This document shows positions 48,673-58,044 of a stretch of 64,000 nt of DNA, piece after piece (positions within the stretch are counted from its first letter, which is position 1; each line of letters begins with the position of its first letter). The stretch spans positions 1-64,000 of the forward strand of contig JACONK010000018.1 of NCBI GenBank assembly GCA_014323795.1, given 5' to 3'. The stretch comes from Paracoccaceae bacterium. GTDB taxonomy: Bacteria; Pseudomonadota; Alphaproteobacteria; Rhodobacterales; Rhodobacteraceae. Both the position numbers and the translations under genes were made by a program. The notes under the pieces are model-generated. The model saw nothing but the letters and a program-made list of their open reading frames with translations, did not search any database and had not been told where the DNA came from.

Positions 48673-49785
48673 TTACTTCAGCGAAACGCCGTAGCGGTCT
48701 TTCAGCCAGCCCACGACAAAGGCTTTCGCCGCGTCAGGCACAGCGGTAGCACTGGCCAGGGCACCGGTTGCCATGTCGCCGGTCATCTGCGGATACTTGC
48801 CCAGTCGCCTGGCAGAGATGTCGCTGAAGTCAGCCCTGGCCTTTACTGCTTCAAACGCTGCCGTGTAGGTCGCAATTGCGTCGTCCGGGGCACCTGCCGG
48901 CAGGAACACCATTTTCTGGGCCGGGAAACCTGCGACGAAGAAAGCCTTCCACGCATCCCACTGTTCGCCGCTTGTCTTGCAGCCCGGGGTAGATTCGCAA
49001 ACCTCTTTGAAGGTCGGCATATCCGGGAAGGTCGGATCGCGCACGATGTTACCACCTGCGTCGAGGGCACCCCAGCTCATCATAGGTACAGCGGTGCCGG
49101 CTTCCACCAGCGGGGTCACGCCTTTCAGGAAGGACGAGGATGTCTGATAATCGATGTTGGCTTCGCCGCGTTCAAACATCAGGCGCCCGTCGCCGCGACC
49201 TTTGATGCCGAATACCGGTTCCACGTTCAGGCCCAGCATCTCCCAGGCCAGAAGCGGCACAAGGTCAAGACGGGTTGCGCCTTGCGAACCGTAGATGAAG
49301 TCGGTGTCCTTAAGCCCCGAGGCATCCAAACCGTTCATCCTGGCTGCCAGATCCGGCGGAAGATAAGCAACACCGCCGGTGCCGGATGCCAGCACAACAT
49401 TCCAATCGTTGTATTCATAGCGTACGCGCGGGTCACCCAACAGGTACGGGAACTGGGTGGAACCGGAAGAACCGAAAATCAGCGTACCCGCGCTGTCTTC
49501 GTATTTCTGTTCCTGAAACCAGTTGGCCCCTTTGGTGGAACCCGCACCGGGCATAAACTTCACGACAACGGCTGGATTGCCCGGAAGCGCTTCAGACAGC
49601 AGCGGTGCGTAGAAGTTGGCCCATTTGGCAGATCCGCCGGTTTCCGAGAACGGGATCACCCATTCGACGGTTTTGCCTTCCAGGTTGATGCCGTGGCCGT
49701 CTGCCACAGACCAGGTAGCGAATGTCGCCGCAGCGGCAGCTGCAAGGCCAAACATCCCGCCCCGCACGGTTTTTAGAATCGTCAT
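48673..49785 (-). CDS. tctC: Tripartite tricarboxylate transporter periplasmic binding protein (TctC family)
   Basis: A 370-residue secreted protein. It has a signal peptide (MFGLAAAAAATFATWSVADG) and a Venus-flytrap core of the TctC type: TVEWVIPFSETGGSAKWANF, VVVKFMPGAGSTKGANWF and IYGSQGATRLDLVPLLAWE. The ligand is unknown; citrate, tricarballylate or aconitate are candidates from the neighbours. The start is firm: CAGGGAGG lies 6 nt upstream. It is the first gene of the transporter operon. Confidence 0.92.
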   Translation of the reverse strand: MTILKTVRGGMFGLAAAAAATFATWSVADGHGINLEGKTVEWVIPFSETGGSAKWANFYAPLLSEALPGNPAVVVKFMPGAGSTKGANWFQEQKYEDSAGTLIFGSSGSTQFPYLLGDPRVRYEYNDWNVVLASGTGGVAYLPPDLAARMNGLDASGLKDTDFIYGSQGATRLDLVPLLAWEMLGLNVEPVFGIKGRGDGRLMFERGEANIDYQTSSSFLKGVTPLVEAGTAVPMMSWGALDAGGNIVRDPTFPDMPTFKEVCESTPGCKTSGEQWDAWKAFFVAGFPAQKMVFLPAGAPDDAIATYTAAFEAVKARADFSDISARRLGKYPQMTGDMATGALASATAVPDAAKAFVVGWLKDRYGVSLK

Positions 49786-49923
49786 ATTTTCCTCCCTGAT
49801 TCTGGCATGACGTTGTGCCCAATCCATATATCCGGCCGGATGATTCCGGATTTGGGCAGAACCGCTCTACTCTATGATGCCTGTGTGCACAAAGCCTTAA
49901 TTAGCACAGAATTCACACCTTGT

Positions 49924-50124
49924 GTTTTGGAAGGGGATCAAGGCCTGCGCCAGGCGATCACCTGTCTTCTGTCACACGACGGGCGTATCGTTGATGCCCT
50001 GGCCAACGGTAATCCGGCAAAAGCGTTTTCGCCCCGGAAATATCCTGAACTAGTGATCCCGGATATCAAACTGCCAAGATGTGACGGGTTAAAATTCCAC
50101 ACGACTGTGGCTCGTGTCAACTGA
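49924..50124 (+). pseudogene. Remnant of a response-regulator receiver domain (TctD-like)
   Basis: The stretch reads VLEGDQGLRQAITCLLSHDG, then NGNPAKAFSPRKYPELVIPD, then IKLPRCDGL, which matches the start, middle and phospho-acceptor region of a receiver domain (usual VLEDDxxLR and VILDIxLPxxDG). It ends at a stop after about 66 codons, without the rest of the domain or a DNA-binding part. TctC-type transporter loci often have a tctDE two-component pair next door, divergent, so this is probably what is left of tctD. Confidence 0.65.
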
Positions 50125-50314
50125 CATGGACGCACAGCGACATTTGGGCAAATTTTGCCTGCACTACAGGAATGTTGCCGGTCGCTGCAGGAATCCTGCC
50201 ACAAGGCAAGGCTGTGAGGGGTCTCGAACCGGATGTGGCGTTGAATTCCGGCCGGATTGTTCCCGCAGGCTGCGGCCGGCGCAAGGTGTTTTCAGATGGC
50301 CACGAACATTTGGT

Positions 50315-51526
50315 TTAAATGTCGCTGTCCGTTTTCACGGTGAACCCTGCGTCGCGCAGCCGGGTGACGATATCGCGCACGTGGATGATGTCGCGTGCTT
50401 CGATGACCACGTCAAGCTCTGCCTGTTTCAGGCCCACGGTCTGGAACATGCGCTGGTGGATAACCTCTACCACATTGGCACCTGCTTCCCCTATCATACG
50501 GGAGATCCCGGCCAGTTGACCGGGGGTATCAGCAATCTCGAACGTCAGACGGGTGATGCGGCCGTCACGGACAAGGCCGCGCAGGATCAGGCTTGATAAC
50601 AGGCGACTGTCGATGTTGCCGCCGCAAATGACAAGACCAACTTTCCTTCCGCGGAAATGGGCCAGGTTATTCTTGATCACGGCAAGGCCCGCGCCGGGGG
50701 CACCCTCTGCCACCACCTTTTCATGGGAAATCAGGTCAAAAACTGCGTCTTCGATGGCATCTTCCGATGCTGAAAAGATGTGGGTCACATTTTCGCGGAT
50801 TGTTGCGATGTTGGCTGCGGACGGCTCCTTCACCGCGATTCCTTCAGCCAGGCTGGCACCGCTGAAATGGGGCCGGGTTCCCTCGATCTGCGATTTTACA
50901 GCGTCAAAGATATGCGCCTGGGCCCCCACAATCTCGATCCCGGGTTTGATGCTTTTGGCCGCGACCGACATGCCCGCGATCAGGCCGCCCCCACCGACAG
51001 GCACGACGATACTGTCAAGTTCGGGTTCCTGTTCCAGCATCTCCACTGCGACACTGCCCTGGCCCGCCGCCACGAGCGGATCATCAAAGGGATGGATGAG
51101 CGTCAGCCCTTCGCGGGCCGCGAGGTCGCGCGTGAAGGCCACACTTGCATCAAATCCCTGACCGTGGATTTCCACCCGCGCACCAAACTCTGCCGTGCGC
51201 TTGATCTTGTTGAACGGCGTCGCTTCCGGCATCACAATCACGGCGGGGATGCCCAGCCGTTCCGCGTGATAGGCCACGCCCTGGGCGTGGTTGCCCGCGC
51301 TGCAGGCGATAACGCCCGCCTTGCGCGCCGTCTCTGTCAGGGCCAGCATCCTGGCCAGGGCCCCGCGCGCCTTGAACGCGTTGGTGTGTTGCAGGTTTTC
51401 CAGTTTTAAAAAAAGCTCAATACCCAGGTTCAGCGAAAGGCGCGTGGCCCGCACGGTCGGTGTACGCACGATGGCGTTTTTGATCGCGTCGTAGGCTTTG
51501 AAAACGGTGTGGCAGGTCAGGGTCAC
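50315..51526 (-). CDS. ilvA: Threonine ammonia-lyase with C-terminal ACT domain
   Basis: Converts threonine to 2-oxobutanoate for isoleucine. The protein of about 403 residues has the PLP Lys in NAFKARGALA, CSAGNHAQGVAYHAERLG, VVPVGGGGLIAGMS and a C-terminal ACT-like domain (FEIADTPGQLAGISRMIGEA). The GTG at 51526 gives the usual length; a TTG 16 codons upstream (51574) is less likely. The gene stands alone on the minus strand. Confidence 0.9.
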   Translation of the reverse strand: MTLTCHTVFKAYDAIKNAIVRTPTVRATRLSLNLGIELFLKLENLQHTNAFKARGALARMLALTETARKAGVIACSAGNHAQGVAYHAERLGIPAVIVMPEATPFNKIKRTAEFGARVEIHGQGFDASVAFTRDLAAREGLTLIHPFDDPLVAAGQGSVAVEMLEQEPELDSIVVPVGGGGLIAGMSVAAKSIKPGIEIVGAQAHIFDAVKSQIEGTRPHFSGASLAEGIAVKEPSAANIATIRENVTHIFSASEDAIEDAVFDLISHEKVVAEGAPGAGLAVIKNNLAHFRGRKVGLVICGGNIDSRLLSSLILRGLVRDGRITRLTFEIADTPGQLAGISRMIGEAGANVVEVIHQRMFQTVGLKQAELDVVIEARDIIHVRDIVTRLRDAGFTVKTDSDI

Positions 51527-51741
51527 AGGATGCGGATTTTCATAAAATTGGAACGGTTGCCGGCACTGACGCAAAATTCACGGCAATACAAGTCTTTGCG
51601 CGGTCTTCAGCCCGTACCCTGATCCGTCCAAACGGGTCTGCCATCCCTGCAACCCCGGAAAACGCGTGTTTTTTCACCTCCAAATCCATGACGCAAGTAT
51701 CTATGATGGCTTTGACAAGGTTCAACAGTGCGGCTGATCAG

Positions 51742-52416
51742 ATGACGCAAGTGTTCCTGCATGGGGCGGGATTGGATGCCGGCAGTTGGGGGCAGGTGCC
51801 AGGCCTTGCGCTGAATTTGCCCGGCCACGGGGGGCGGGCGCGGGCCGCATCGGCAACAGCAGAGCTCTTTGCGGCAGCACTTGACCGAGAGGTGCCCGAT
51901 GGTGCCGTTCTGGTAGGGTATTCGCTGGGAGGCATGGTCGCCATGGCTTTCGCGACCGCTTACGCTGATCGGCTGCGTGCGCTGGTGCTGGTGGATACGC
52001 CCATCCGTGCACCGCTCAGGGTCATCAGCTGGTACACACCCTTTGTGGCACCGGTTGTGACGCGGTTCCCCGGGGTGCGGACCATCGGTAAGGTGGTCGG
52101 CAAACGGATCGAAAGCACGGCCGGGCAAACCAGGTTTCGCCGACACATCGAGGCGGCAAATCCCGGTGGCCTGGCCGACGCCCTGTGCGTGGCAGCAGGC
52201 TTTGACGGGGCGGCGGTTCTGCCGCAACTCACCCTGCCGATGCTGGTGCTTTGCGGCAAACGCAGCCTGCTGACCGGGCCACGCTATCGGCAGATGGTAT
52301 CGGGCGCATGCCCGCAGGCGCAGGTCGTAATTCTGGACACAGGCCACCACATCCCCTTCGATAACGCCCCTGCGATGCATGCAGAGATCACGCGCTTTCT
52401 GAAGGGACTGGATTAG
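51742..52416 (+). CDS. Alpha/beta hydrolase
   Basis: A small hydrolase of about 224 residues. The nucleophile elbow is VGYSLGGMVA (Ser), the oxyanion-hole segment is FLHGAGLDAG, and the catalytic His is in DTGHHIPFDN. The lid is short. The substrate is unknown; such enzymes range from esterases to lactonases. The frame opens at 51688, and several Met codons precede the homology; 51742 begins directly at the first strand. It is divergent from ilvA. Confidence 0.82.
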   Translation: MTQVFLHGAGLDAGSWGQVPGLALNLPGHGGRARAASATAELFAAALDREVPDGAVLVGYSLGGMVAMAFATAYADRLRALVLVDTPIRAPLRVISWYTPFVAPVVTRFPGVRTIGKVVGKRIESTAGQTRFRRHIEAANPGGLADALCVAAGFDGAAVLPQLTLPMLVLCGKRSLLTGPRYRQMVSGACPQAQVVILDTGHHIPFDNAPAMHAEITRFLKGLD

Positions 52417-53541
52417 CAGGTGCTTTCTTCGTGGCCTCCTTCCAAAGTTCCCGGACTGTCTTTCTCCCGGTCACACACAAGACATACGGTTAAGGGATTA
52501 AGGGACCGCCTCAAGGGCCAGGGAAATGCCTGATAATGCACATTTCCATAGCCTGATCTATCGGATTTGAAGTGCCGTAAGGATACATTCGAGAGATGAC
52601 CTGCTCCCTGGACAATCCTTTCCGCCTGGCAGAACGGATCTGTCTCTCTCCCGACTCCCGCTGATCACGCCGGCTTTCTGCCTGCCCGGCTGTTATTGAG
52701 CCAGACGATCCCGAGACCTGGGCTGCAAGGTTCATCTGCTCCTGCAAGAAGCAATTTGCCAAAGGGCCTGACTATGCAGGGGAAATGGCTGCCATCATTA
52801 TGATGGCGGTTACGATAAAAAATTCCCATATTTTTTCCTTTCACAAGAGGGCCGCATAATCGGCAACCCCGGCAAGTATACAGGGTGAATCAAGCCAGCC
52901 AACACAGGTCATGCAGGCCATAGGTTTTCTTTTTCTCAATCAAGTCTTTCAATTTAATAAAGGTTATTCGCGACATCAGCTGCATAGCGGATTTTTATCC
53001 CGTATCGGCAATTGGCGGATATATTCAGGATTATCAACGTCCGGCAGCGCGTCATGAATTGCATGTACCTTGGATATGATCACTCCCGCTGTACTGGCAC
53101 GACGCCCGCGATCACAAGGAGCAGGCCCGTAGCCCGAATCCGGGTGAGAGCGGTCAGAAGAAGATTTGTTTGCAATTTTTCCTGCCATACTTCAGGCACG
53201 GACACCTGTTGCAAGGACATGACCACCATTACACATGGCAAGGGCATTGCAACGGGTCGGATACGGAGGATGCCTGTTTCTTCAGCCTGGACGATCTGCC
53301 AGGGATGCGGGCTGCAAGGGATGCGGGCGTCCGGGTTCTGTAAAGGGCAAAATCCTGGGGATAAAGGCGGGCATCAGACCCTGGCGATGGTGTAGAATAC
53401 TGCACGCCCGGCCCTGGTGCCGGGGACCTTGTGGCGGTTGGGAGGCCCCGGATCATGTCCGGTGCGTGGCAATACCACAAGTTTGGCCCGGCGATGCCTG
53501 GCGGGGTGACACCCCTGAGTCCGTACCGGATGAATTGTTCG
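52417..53541. other. Long gene-poor stretch (1.1 kb)
   Basis: No gene is supported. Short frames (a minus-strand one near 52511-52762, starting with TTG, and plus-strand Cys-rich ones near 53012-53395) lack ribosome sites and known families. An AT-rich patch at about 52800-52860 follows a small hairpin (GCCATCA/TGATGGC, 52791-52807). The amount of non-coding DNA is unusual for the rest of the window. Confidence 0.45.
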
Positions 53542-54372
53542 TCAGGCGGCTCTTAAGCCCAGAATCTCCCGTGCCTGCGCAACCGTTGCGACCGGTCGCC
53601 CATGCCTTTCACAGATATCCGCAACGCGTTGCACCAGTGCGGCGTTTGATGGTGCCGGCGTTTCGCGGTTTATCCGCACATTATCTTCCAGGCCCGTCCG
53701 GGCGTGGCCCCCGGCAGCGACAGACCATTCATTGACCTCAATCTGGTGGCGTCCGATGCCCGCTGCACACCATTCGGATCCGGGCAAAATGCGGTCCATC
53801 GTGCGCACGTAGTAATCGAAAACATCCTTGTCCGCAGGCATCGCGTTCTTCACGCCCATCACGAACTGCACATACGCCTCCGGTGCCAGGCGCCCATCGG
53901 CCTGCATAAGGGCAGCCTGGTGAATGTGGCTAAGGTCAAAGGCCTCAATCTCTGGCTTGATGTCGTATTTCAGCATCTCGGCCGACAGCCAGTCGATCAG
54001 ATCCGGCGGGTTTTCATAAACCCGTGCGGGAAAGTTGTTGGACCCGACCGTCAGGCTCGCCATATCGGGTTTGAGCGGCAACATCCCGCCCCGTGCCGCC
54101 CCCGTCCCGGACCGTCCACCGGTGGAGAACTGGATGATCATGCCGGGGCAGTATTTTTTCAGCCCTTCCTGCAGGGCGGCAAATTTATCGGGGTCCGACG
54201 TCGGCGTTTCGTCGGCATTGCGTACGTGGCAATGGGCAATGGTGGCCCCTGCCTCAAAGGCTGCCTGGGTACTTTCGACCTGTTCGCCGATTGTCACGGG
54301 CACAGCCGGGTTGTCTGCCCTGGTGGGCAAAGATCCGGTGATGGCGACGCAGATAATGCAGGGTCTGGCCAT
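53542..54372 (-). CDS. BKACE-family beta-keto acid cleavage enzyme (DUF849)
   Basis: A 276-residue TIM-barrel protein. The zinc ligands are in IAHCHVRN (His-x-His) and the family opening is CIICVAITGSLPT. Other landmarks are IIQFSTGGRSGTG, SLTVGSNNFPARVYENPPDL and PEIEAFDLSHIHQAALM. BKACE enzymes condense a beta-keto acid with acetyl-CoA, and the substrate varies widely (3-keto-5-aminohexanoate, dehydrocarnitine and others). The start at 54372 follows GGAGGA 9 nt upstream. No obvious pathway partner is nearby. Confidence 0.88.
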   Translation of the reverse strand: MARPCIICVAITGSLPTRADNPAVPVTIGEQVESTQAAFEAGATIAHCHVRNADETPTSDPDKFAALQEGLKKYCPGMIIQFSTGGRSGTGAARGGMLPLKPDMASLTVGSNNFPARVYENPPDLIDWLSAEMLKYDIKPEIEAFDLSHIHQAALMQADGRLAPEAYVQFVMGVKNAMPADKDVFDYYVRTMDRILPGSEWCAAGIGRHQIEVNEWSVAAGGHARTGLEDNVRINRETPAPSNAALVQRVADICERHGRPVATVAQAREILGLRAA

Positions 54373-54428
54373 GGCCGGGTTCCTCCGTCCCCCGGCCATA
54401 GCATGCGGCCGGTGAACCGGTCAACCTG

Positions 54429-55442
54429 TTAAGACGGGCACGCTTTCACCGCATCGGCCAACCCGCGCAGCAGATTGCCGTAAAGTGCCGGTCCCGGTTC
54501 CAGTGTCAGGCCGACCTGATCGATTTCCACAAAAGTCAGCCCGCCTGCAGGGGCTACGGCTTCCAGCCCTTTGCGGCTGGTCCCGGCTTCGACGAGAGCA
54601 CATTTAATTGAGCCATCAGAAAGTGCTGCCCGGATTGCAGCCATGCGTTCGGGGCCAGCCGGTGCTGCATCGGTGTTTGCCAGGGCACCGCGGGCGTTCA
54701 GGCCATAGGCACTTTCGAAGTAATAGAGCGCATCATGGGTGGCAATGAAGGGCGTATCCCGCGCCTCCGCAAGCACCGCCTTCAGATCCAGATCGAGCAG
54801 CGACATTTTCCCGGCAAAGCTTGCAAGATTGGCTTTATAGGTGTCAGCGTTATCCATATCCGCAGCGATCAGCCGGGCTGCAATCTCTTGTGCCCACATG
54901 GTGGCGAACTTCGGGTCAAGCCAGGCGTGCGGGTCTTGCCCGCCTGCGCCATGCCGGTGATCGTGACCTGCGTGGTTATCATGCCCATCCTTGTGGTCAT
55001 CGTGTTCGTGGCCGGCGTGATCTTCATCTTTGTGATCGTCATGGCCGGGCTCCTTGTGGTTACCGTGGCCATGGTCATGATGATCGTCCCCGAAATCAGC
55101 AGAGGCGCGCACCTCCAGGAAGGGCAGCCTATCGATCTCCAGCAGTTCCATTACCTCGGCGTTAGTGGCCAGGGTCTCAATCGGATCCTCAAGTTGCGGC
55201 GTCAGCCCATGGCCCATCCAGACCACAAGATCGGCATTCTGCAGGTCATGTGCCTGGGACGGGCGCATGGAAAAGTTGTGCGGCGTCTCCCCCGCCTTCA
55301 GCAGCATCGAGGGCATCCCCACACCAGCCATCAGTGCGCTGGCTATACTGTGCACCGCGGGAATATCGGTGACAACTTTGGGCGGATCAGCCCGCAGGGG
55401 CAGAGCAGTTACCATAAGAAGTGTCAGGGTGCGCAAAATCAT
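54429..55442 (-). CDS. znuA: Zinc ABC transporter substrate-binding protein
   Basis: ZnuA captures zinc in the periplasm. The 337-residue product has a signal peptide (MILRTLTLLMVTALPLRA), the metal ligands His in TDIPAVHSIASAL, HAWLDPKFATMWAQ and IATHDALYYFESAY, and a long His/Asp-rich loop between about residues 125 and 170 (repeats of HDDHKD, GHDNHAGHDH). That loop is a hallmark of ZnuA. The ATG at 55442 follows AAAGGA. It diverges from zur-znuC-znuB across a palindromic operator. Confidence 0.95.
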   Translation of the reverse strand: MILRTLTLLMVTALPLRADPPKVVTDIPAVHSIASALMAGVGMPSMLLKAGETPHNFSMRPSQAHDLQNADLVVWMGHGLTPQLEDPIETLATNAEVMELLEIDRLPFLEVRASADFGDDHHDHGHGNHKEPGHDDHKDEDHAGHEHDDHKDGHDNHAGHDHRHGAGGQDPHAWLDPKFATMWAQEIAARLIAADMDNADTYKANLASFAGKMSLLDLDLKAVLAEARDTPFIATHDALYYFESAYGLNARGALANTDAAPAGPERMAAIRAALSDGSIKCALVEAGTSRKGLEAVAPAGGLTFVEIDQVGLTLEPGPALYGNLLRGLADAVKACPS

Positions 55443-55481
55443 GAAGCGTTCCTTTCGATTTGAGTTGCAGCGGACTTGCAT

Positions 55482-55496
55482 TGTTATATGATAACA
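55482..55496. promoter_or_regulatory. Zur operator between znuA and zur
   Basis: A 15-bp palindrome, TGTTATATGATAACA, with 6-bp arms (TGTTAT/ATAACA) around a 3-nt centre, lies midway between the divergent znuA and zur starts. The form matches AT-rich Zur/Fur boxes. Placed there, it would let zinc-loaded Zur repress both directions. Confidence 0.82.
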
Positions 55497-55523
55497 TCAC
55501 TTAGTCAATCATGGCAATTCTCC

Positions 55524-56000
55524 ATGGATACCAAAGTTTTTGCGCACCACGATCACGCGGCATGCCAGGCTGAAGGTATCGCTGTGGCGGCTGCCGTTTG
55601 TGCACAAAAAGGCCTGCGCCTGACCCCGCAACGGCGGCGTGTTCTGGAAATTTTGCTAAGCCGGCACCGCGCCATGGGGGCCTATGCGGTACTCGCCATT
55701 CTGCGAGGCGAAGGCATGGGAAACCAGCCGCCCGTCGTCTATCGTGCGCTTGATTTTCTGGTGAAGCACGGGTTCGCACACAAGATTGAACGGTTGAACG
55801 CGTTTATCGCCTGCACCCGCCCCGGGGCACCCCATGCGCCTGCGTTTTTGATCTGCCGCACCTGTGATACAGTGGCGGAGGCCCATATTGACCCCGGCGG
55901 CGGTACGCTCGGGGATGAAGCCGGCGCGGCGGGTTTCACCATCGAACGCACCGTAGTGGAAGCTCTGGGCCTTTGTCCAAAATGCAGAGATGCCGCATGA
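55524..56000 (+). CDS. zur: Zinc uptake regulator (Fur family)
   Basis: The 158-residue regulator has a winged-helix N-terminus (GLRLTPQRRRVLEILLSRHR, PVVYRALDFLVKHGFAHKIE) and a structural zinc site with CRTC and CPKC. It should repress the znu genes when zinc is sufficient. It is the first gene of zur-znuC-znuB, and its own promoter overlaps the operator at 55482-55496. The longer frame from 55476 would start inside the operator and is not used. Confidence 0.93.
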   Translation: MDTKVFAHHDHAACQAEGIAVAAAVCAQKGLRLTPQRRRVLEILLSRHRAMGAYAVLAILRGEGMGNQPPVVYRALDFLVKHGFAHKIERLNAFIACTRPGAPHAPAFLICRTCDTVAEAHIDPGGGTLGDEAGAAGFTIERTVVEALGLCPKCRDAA

Positions 56001-56731
56001 CCCTGATATCGCTTGCCAATGTCACCGTCTGTTACGGCGGAAACGCGGTTCTGGATGCCGTCAGCCTGACACTGGACCCGGCGGAAATCGTCACGATTGT
56101 CGGGCCAAACGGGTCCGGCAAGTCTACGCTGCTGCGTACTATCGTAGGGGCGGTGATACCCGCATCGGGTCAGGTGACCCGCCGGAAGGACCTGCGCATC
56201 GGCTATGTTCCCCAGACTTTGACCATTGATTCTACCCTGCCGATGACCGTGCGCCGTGTGCTTGACCTGCCGCGCAAGGTGTCGGAGGCGCAGGCACGGG
56301 AGGCCATGGCCTGGGCAGGGATTAAGGGTTTGGGTCACCGGCAGATTTCATCCCTTTCAGGAGGGCAATTTCAGCGCACCCTGCTGGCCCGTGCGCTCTT
56401 GAGCAGGCCAGAGGTGTTGATCCTGGATGAGGCGACGCAGGGCCTTGATCAACCAGGCTGTGCCGCGTTCTACCAGCGCATTGCGCAGCTGCGGACAGAG
56501 TTTCGGTGCGCTGTCCTGATGGTGTCGCATCAGCTGCACGTTGTCATGGCCGCCAGTGACCGGGTGATCTGCCTCAACGGCCACGTCTGCTGCCAGGGTG
56601 CACCAGGGCAGGTCGCATCCGCCCCGGAATACCGTGCGTTGTTCGGATCGGGCACAGCCGGTGCGCTGGCAATCTACCGGCACGACCACAACCACGATCA
56701 TGATCCCGGGTACCGTATTGATGCTGGATGA
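55997..56731 (+). CDS. znuC: Zinc ABC transporter ATP-binding protein
   Basis: A 244-residue ABC ATPase with Walker A IVGPNGSGKSTLLRTI, signature SLSGGQFQRTLLARAL and Walker B VLILDEATQGLD. The tail is His-rich (YRHDHNHDHDPGY), which fits a zinc-handling protein. It powers ZnuB. The ATG at 55997 overlaps the zur stop by 4 nt, so the two are coupled. Confidence 0.94.
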   Translation: MTLISLANVTVCYGGNAVLDAVSLTLDPAEIVTIVGPNGSGKSTLLRTIVGAVIPASGQVTRRKDLRIGYVPQTLTIDSTLPMTVRRVLDLPRKVSEAQAREAMAWAGIKGLGHRQISSLSGGQFQRTLLARALLSRPEVLILDEATQGLDQPGCAAFYQRIAQLRTEFRCAVLMVSHQLHVVMAASDRVICLNGHVCCQGAPGQVASAPEYRALFGSGTAGALAIYRHDHNHDHDPGYRIDAG

Positions 56732-57506
56732 TTTTATGGTGCGGGCCACACTGGCAGGCATAGCCGTGGCTGTCGCGGCGGCACCGCTCGGCTGTCTGGT
56801 TGTGTGGCGACGGATGGCCTATTTTGGCGACGCTACGGCGCATGCATCGATTCTGGGCGTTGCGCTTTCTCTGGCTCTTTCGTTCGACGTCTTTATCGGT
56901 GCCCTGGCGGCGGCGCTGATCGTGGGACTGGCCGTCGGCAGCCAGACCGGGCGCATCCTGGCAAGCGACACGCTGCTGGGGGTTCTGGCCCATAGTGCAC
57001 TGTCGCTGGGGCTGGTGGCAATCGGTTTTGTACAAGGCGTACGGGTGGATCTGTCGGCCTATCTTTTCGGCGATATCCTGAGCGTGAACCGCATCGATCT
57101 TGCGCTGATGTGGGGGGGCAGCGGGCTGATCCTTGCGGGCATTACCCGGCACTGGCAGGGTCTCCTGACCACGACGATGAGTGCCGAGCTCGCCCATGCG
57201 GCCGGAATTGACCCCAGGCGCGAAAATCTGGTGCTGACGATGGCATTGGCGGTGGCGGTGGCGGTATCGATCAAGGCTGTCGGTGCGCTGTTGATCGCTG
57301 CAATGCTGATCATCCCTTCCGCCGCTGCCAGGCCCTTTGTCCGCACACCGGAATGCATGGTTCTGCTGGCGGCGGGCTTTGGGGGGGTGTCTGTGTTGGG
57401 CGGGCTGGGGGGGTCGCTGGCCTGGGATACGCCTTCCGGGCCGACCATTGTGGTGGTAGCGAGCATGATTTTTGTATTATCCCGCCTTGTGCCTGTCCGG
57501 ACCTGA
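56721..57506 (+). CDS. znuB: Zinc ABC transporter permease
   Basis: A 261-residue membrane protein of the ABC-3 family with about eight helices. Typical blocks are PLGCLVVWRRMAYFGDATAH, GVLAHSALSLGLVAIGFVQG and VSIKAVGALLIAAMLIIPSA. It forms the zinc channel with ZnuC. Several Met codons could start it (56700, 56721, 56736); 56721 (LDDFMVRATLAG) matches the usual N-terminus. It overlaps the znuC end by 11 nt. Confidence 0.93.
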   Translation: MLDDFMVRATLAGIAVAVAAAPLGCLVVWRRMAYFGDATAHASILGVALSLALSFDVFIGALAAALIVGLAVGSQTGRILASDTLLGVLAHSALSLGLVAIGFVQGVRVDLSAYLFGDILSVNRIDLALMWGGSGLILAGITRHWQGLLTTTMSAELAHAAGIDPRRENLVLTMALAVAVAVSIKAVGALLIAAMLIIPSAAARPFVRTPECMVLLAAGFGGVSVLGGLGGSLAWDTPSGPTIVVVASMIFVLSRLVPVRT

Positions 57507-58044
57507 GCCGTTTTTGGCGGGACGGGCGAGCCCTTGTGCCGGGTTTTTTGCCTGGCTTTCCGGTATTTTTTCACGGCCTGTTTTTCCGCGGCCATTCCCG
57601 GCAGTTCTGTTCATAATTTTCGCTGTCTTTGGCCATGTCCTGTTTCGTTCAGGGGTGTGGGGCGGTTTCATGCGCCGGGTTATATTTTTTTATCCTTTTT
57701 CAGCCGGATCCGGAGGCCCTTGGCCGGTTCACCCGCACAACCGGTGGTCGTGTCTTTTGCGGCTGGGCTGTTCGCGTTCGTATCAGCCATGGATGCCTTC
57801 CCGATACGTCACAACCGGCAGTCATCGGCCCGGTTGACAGGGTATCATACCTCTTTGCGCCGCCCCCGCCCGCCCTTTTCCGGCCGCCGTGCCTGTGCGG
57901 CCGGGATGATTCGCACCCCGGCAGTACTTCCGTGCGGATGCATCCCGCAAATTCAGGGTTGCGGTTTGCGGGTATAACGGCAAGGTGGGGGGCGTGGCAT
58001 TCCGGCGATGTTCCGGTCTGCAAAAAATTCTGTGGGAGGAAACC
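57507..58044. other. Gene-free spacer before the TRAP operon (538 nt)
   Basis: No gene is supported. The open frames are Arg/Pro/Cys-rich and change from strand to strand. The region must contain the promoter of the TRAP genes. I see no clear operator. Confidence 0.45.

Noticed and set aside
52511-52762. Small minus-strand open frame with charged residues
   Set aside because: TTG start, no ribosome site and no recognised family; listed only as part of the gene-poor stretch.
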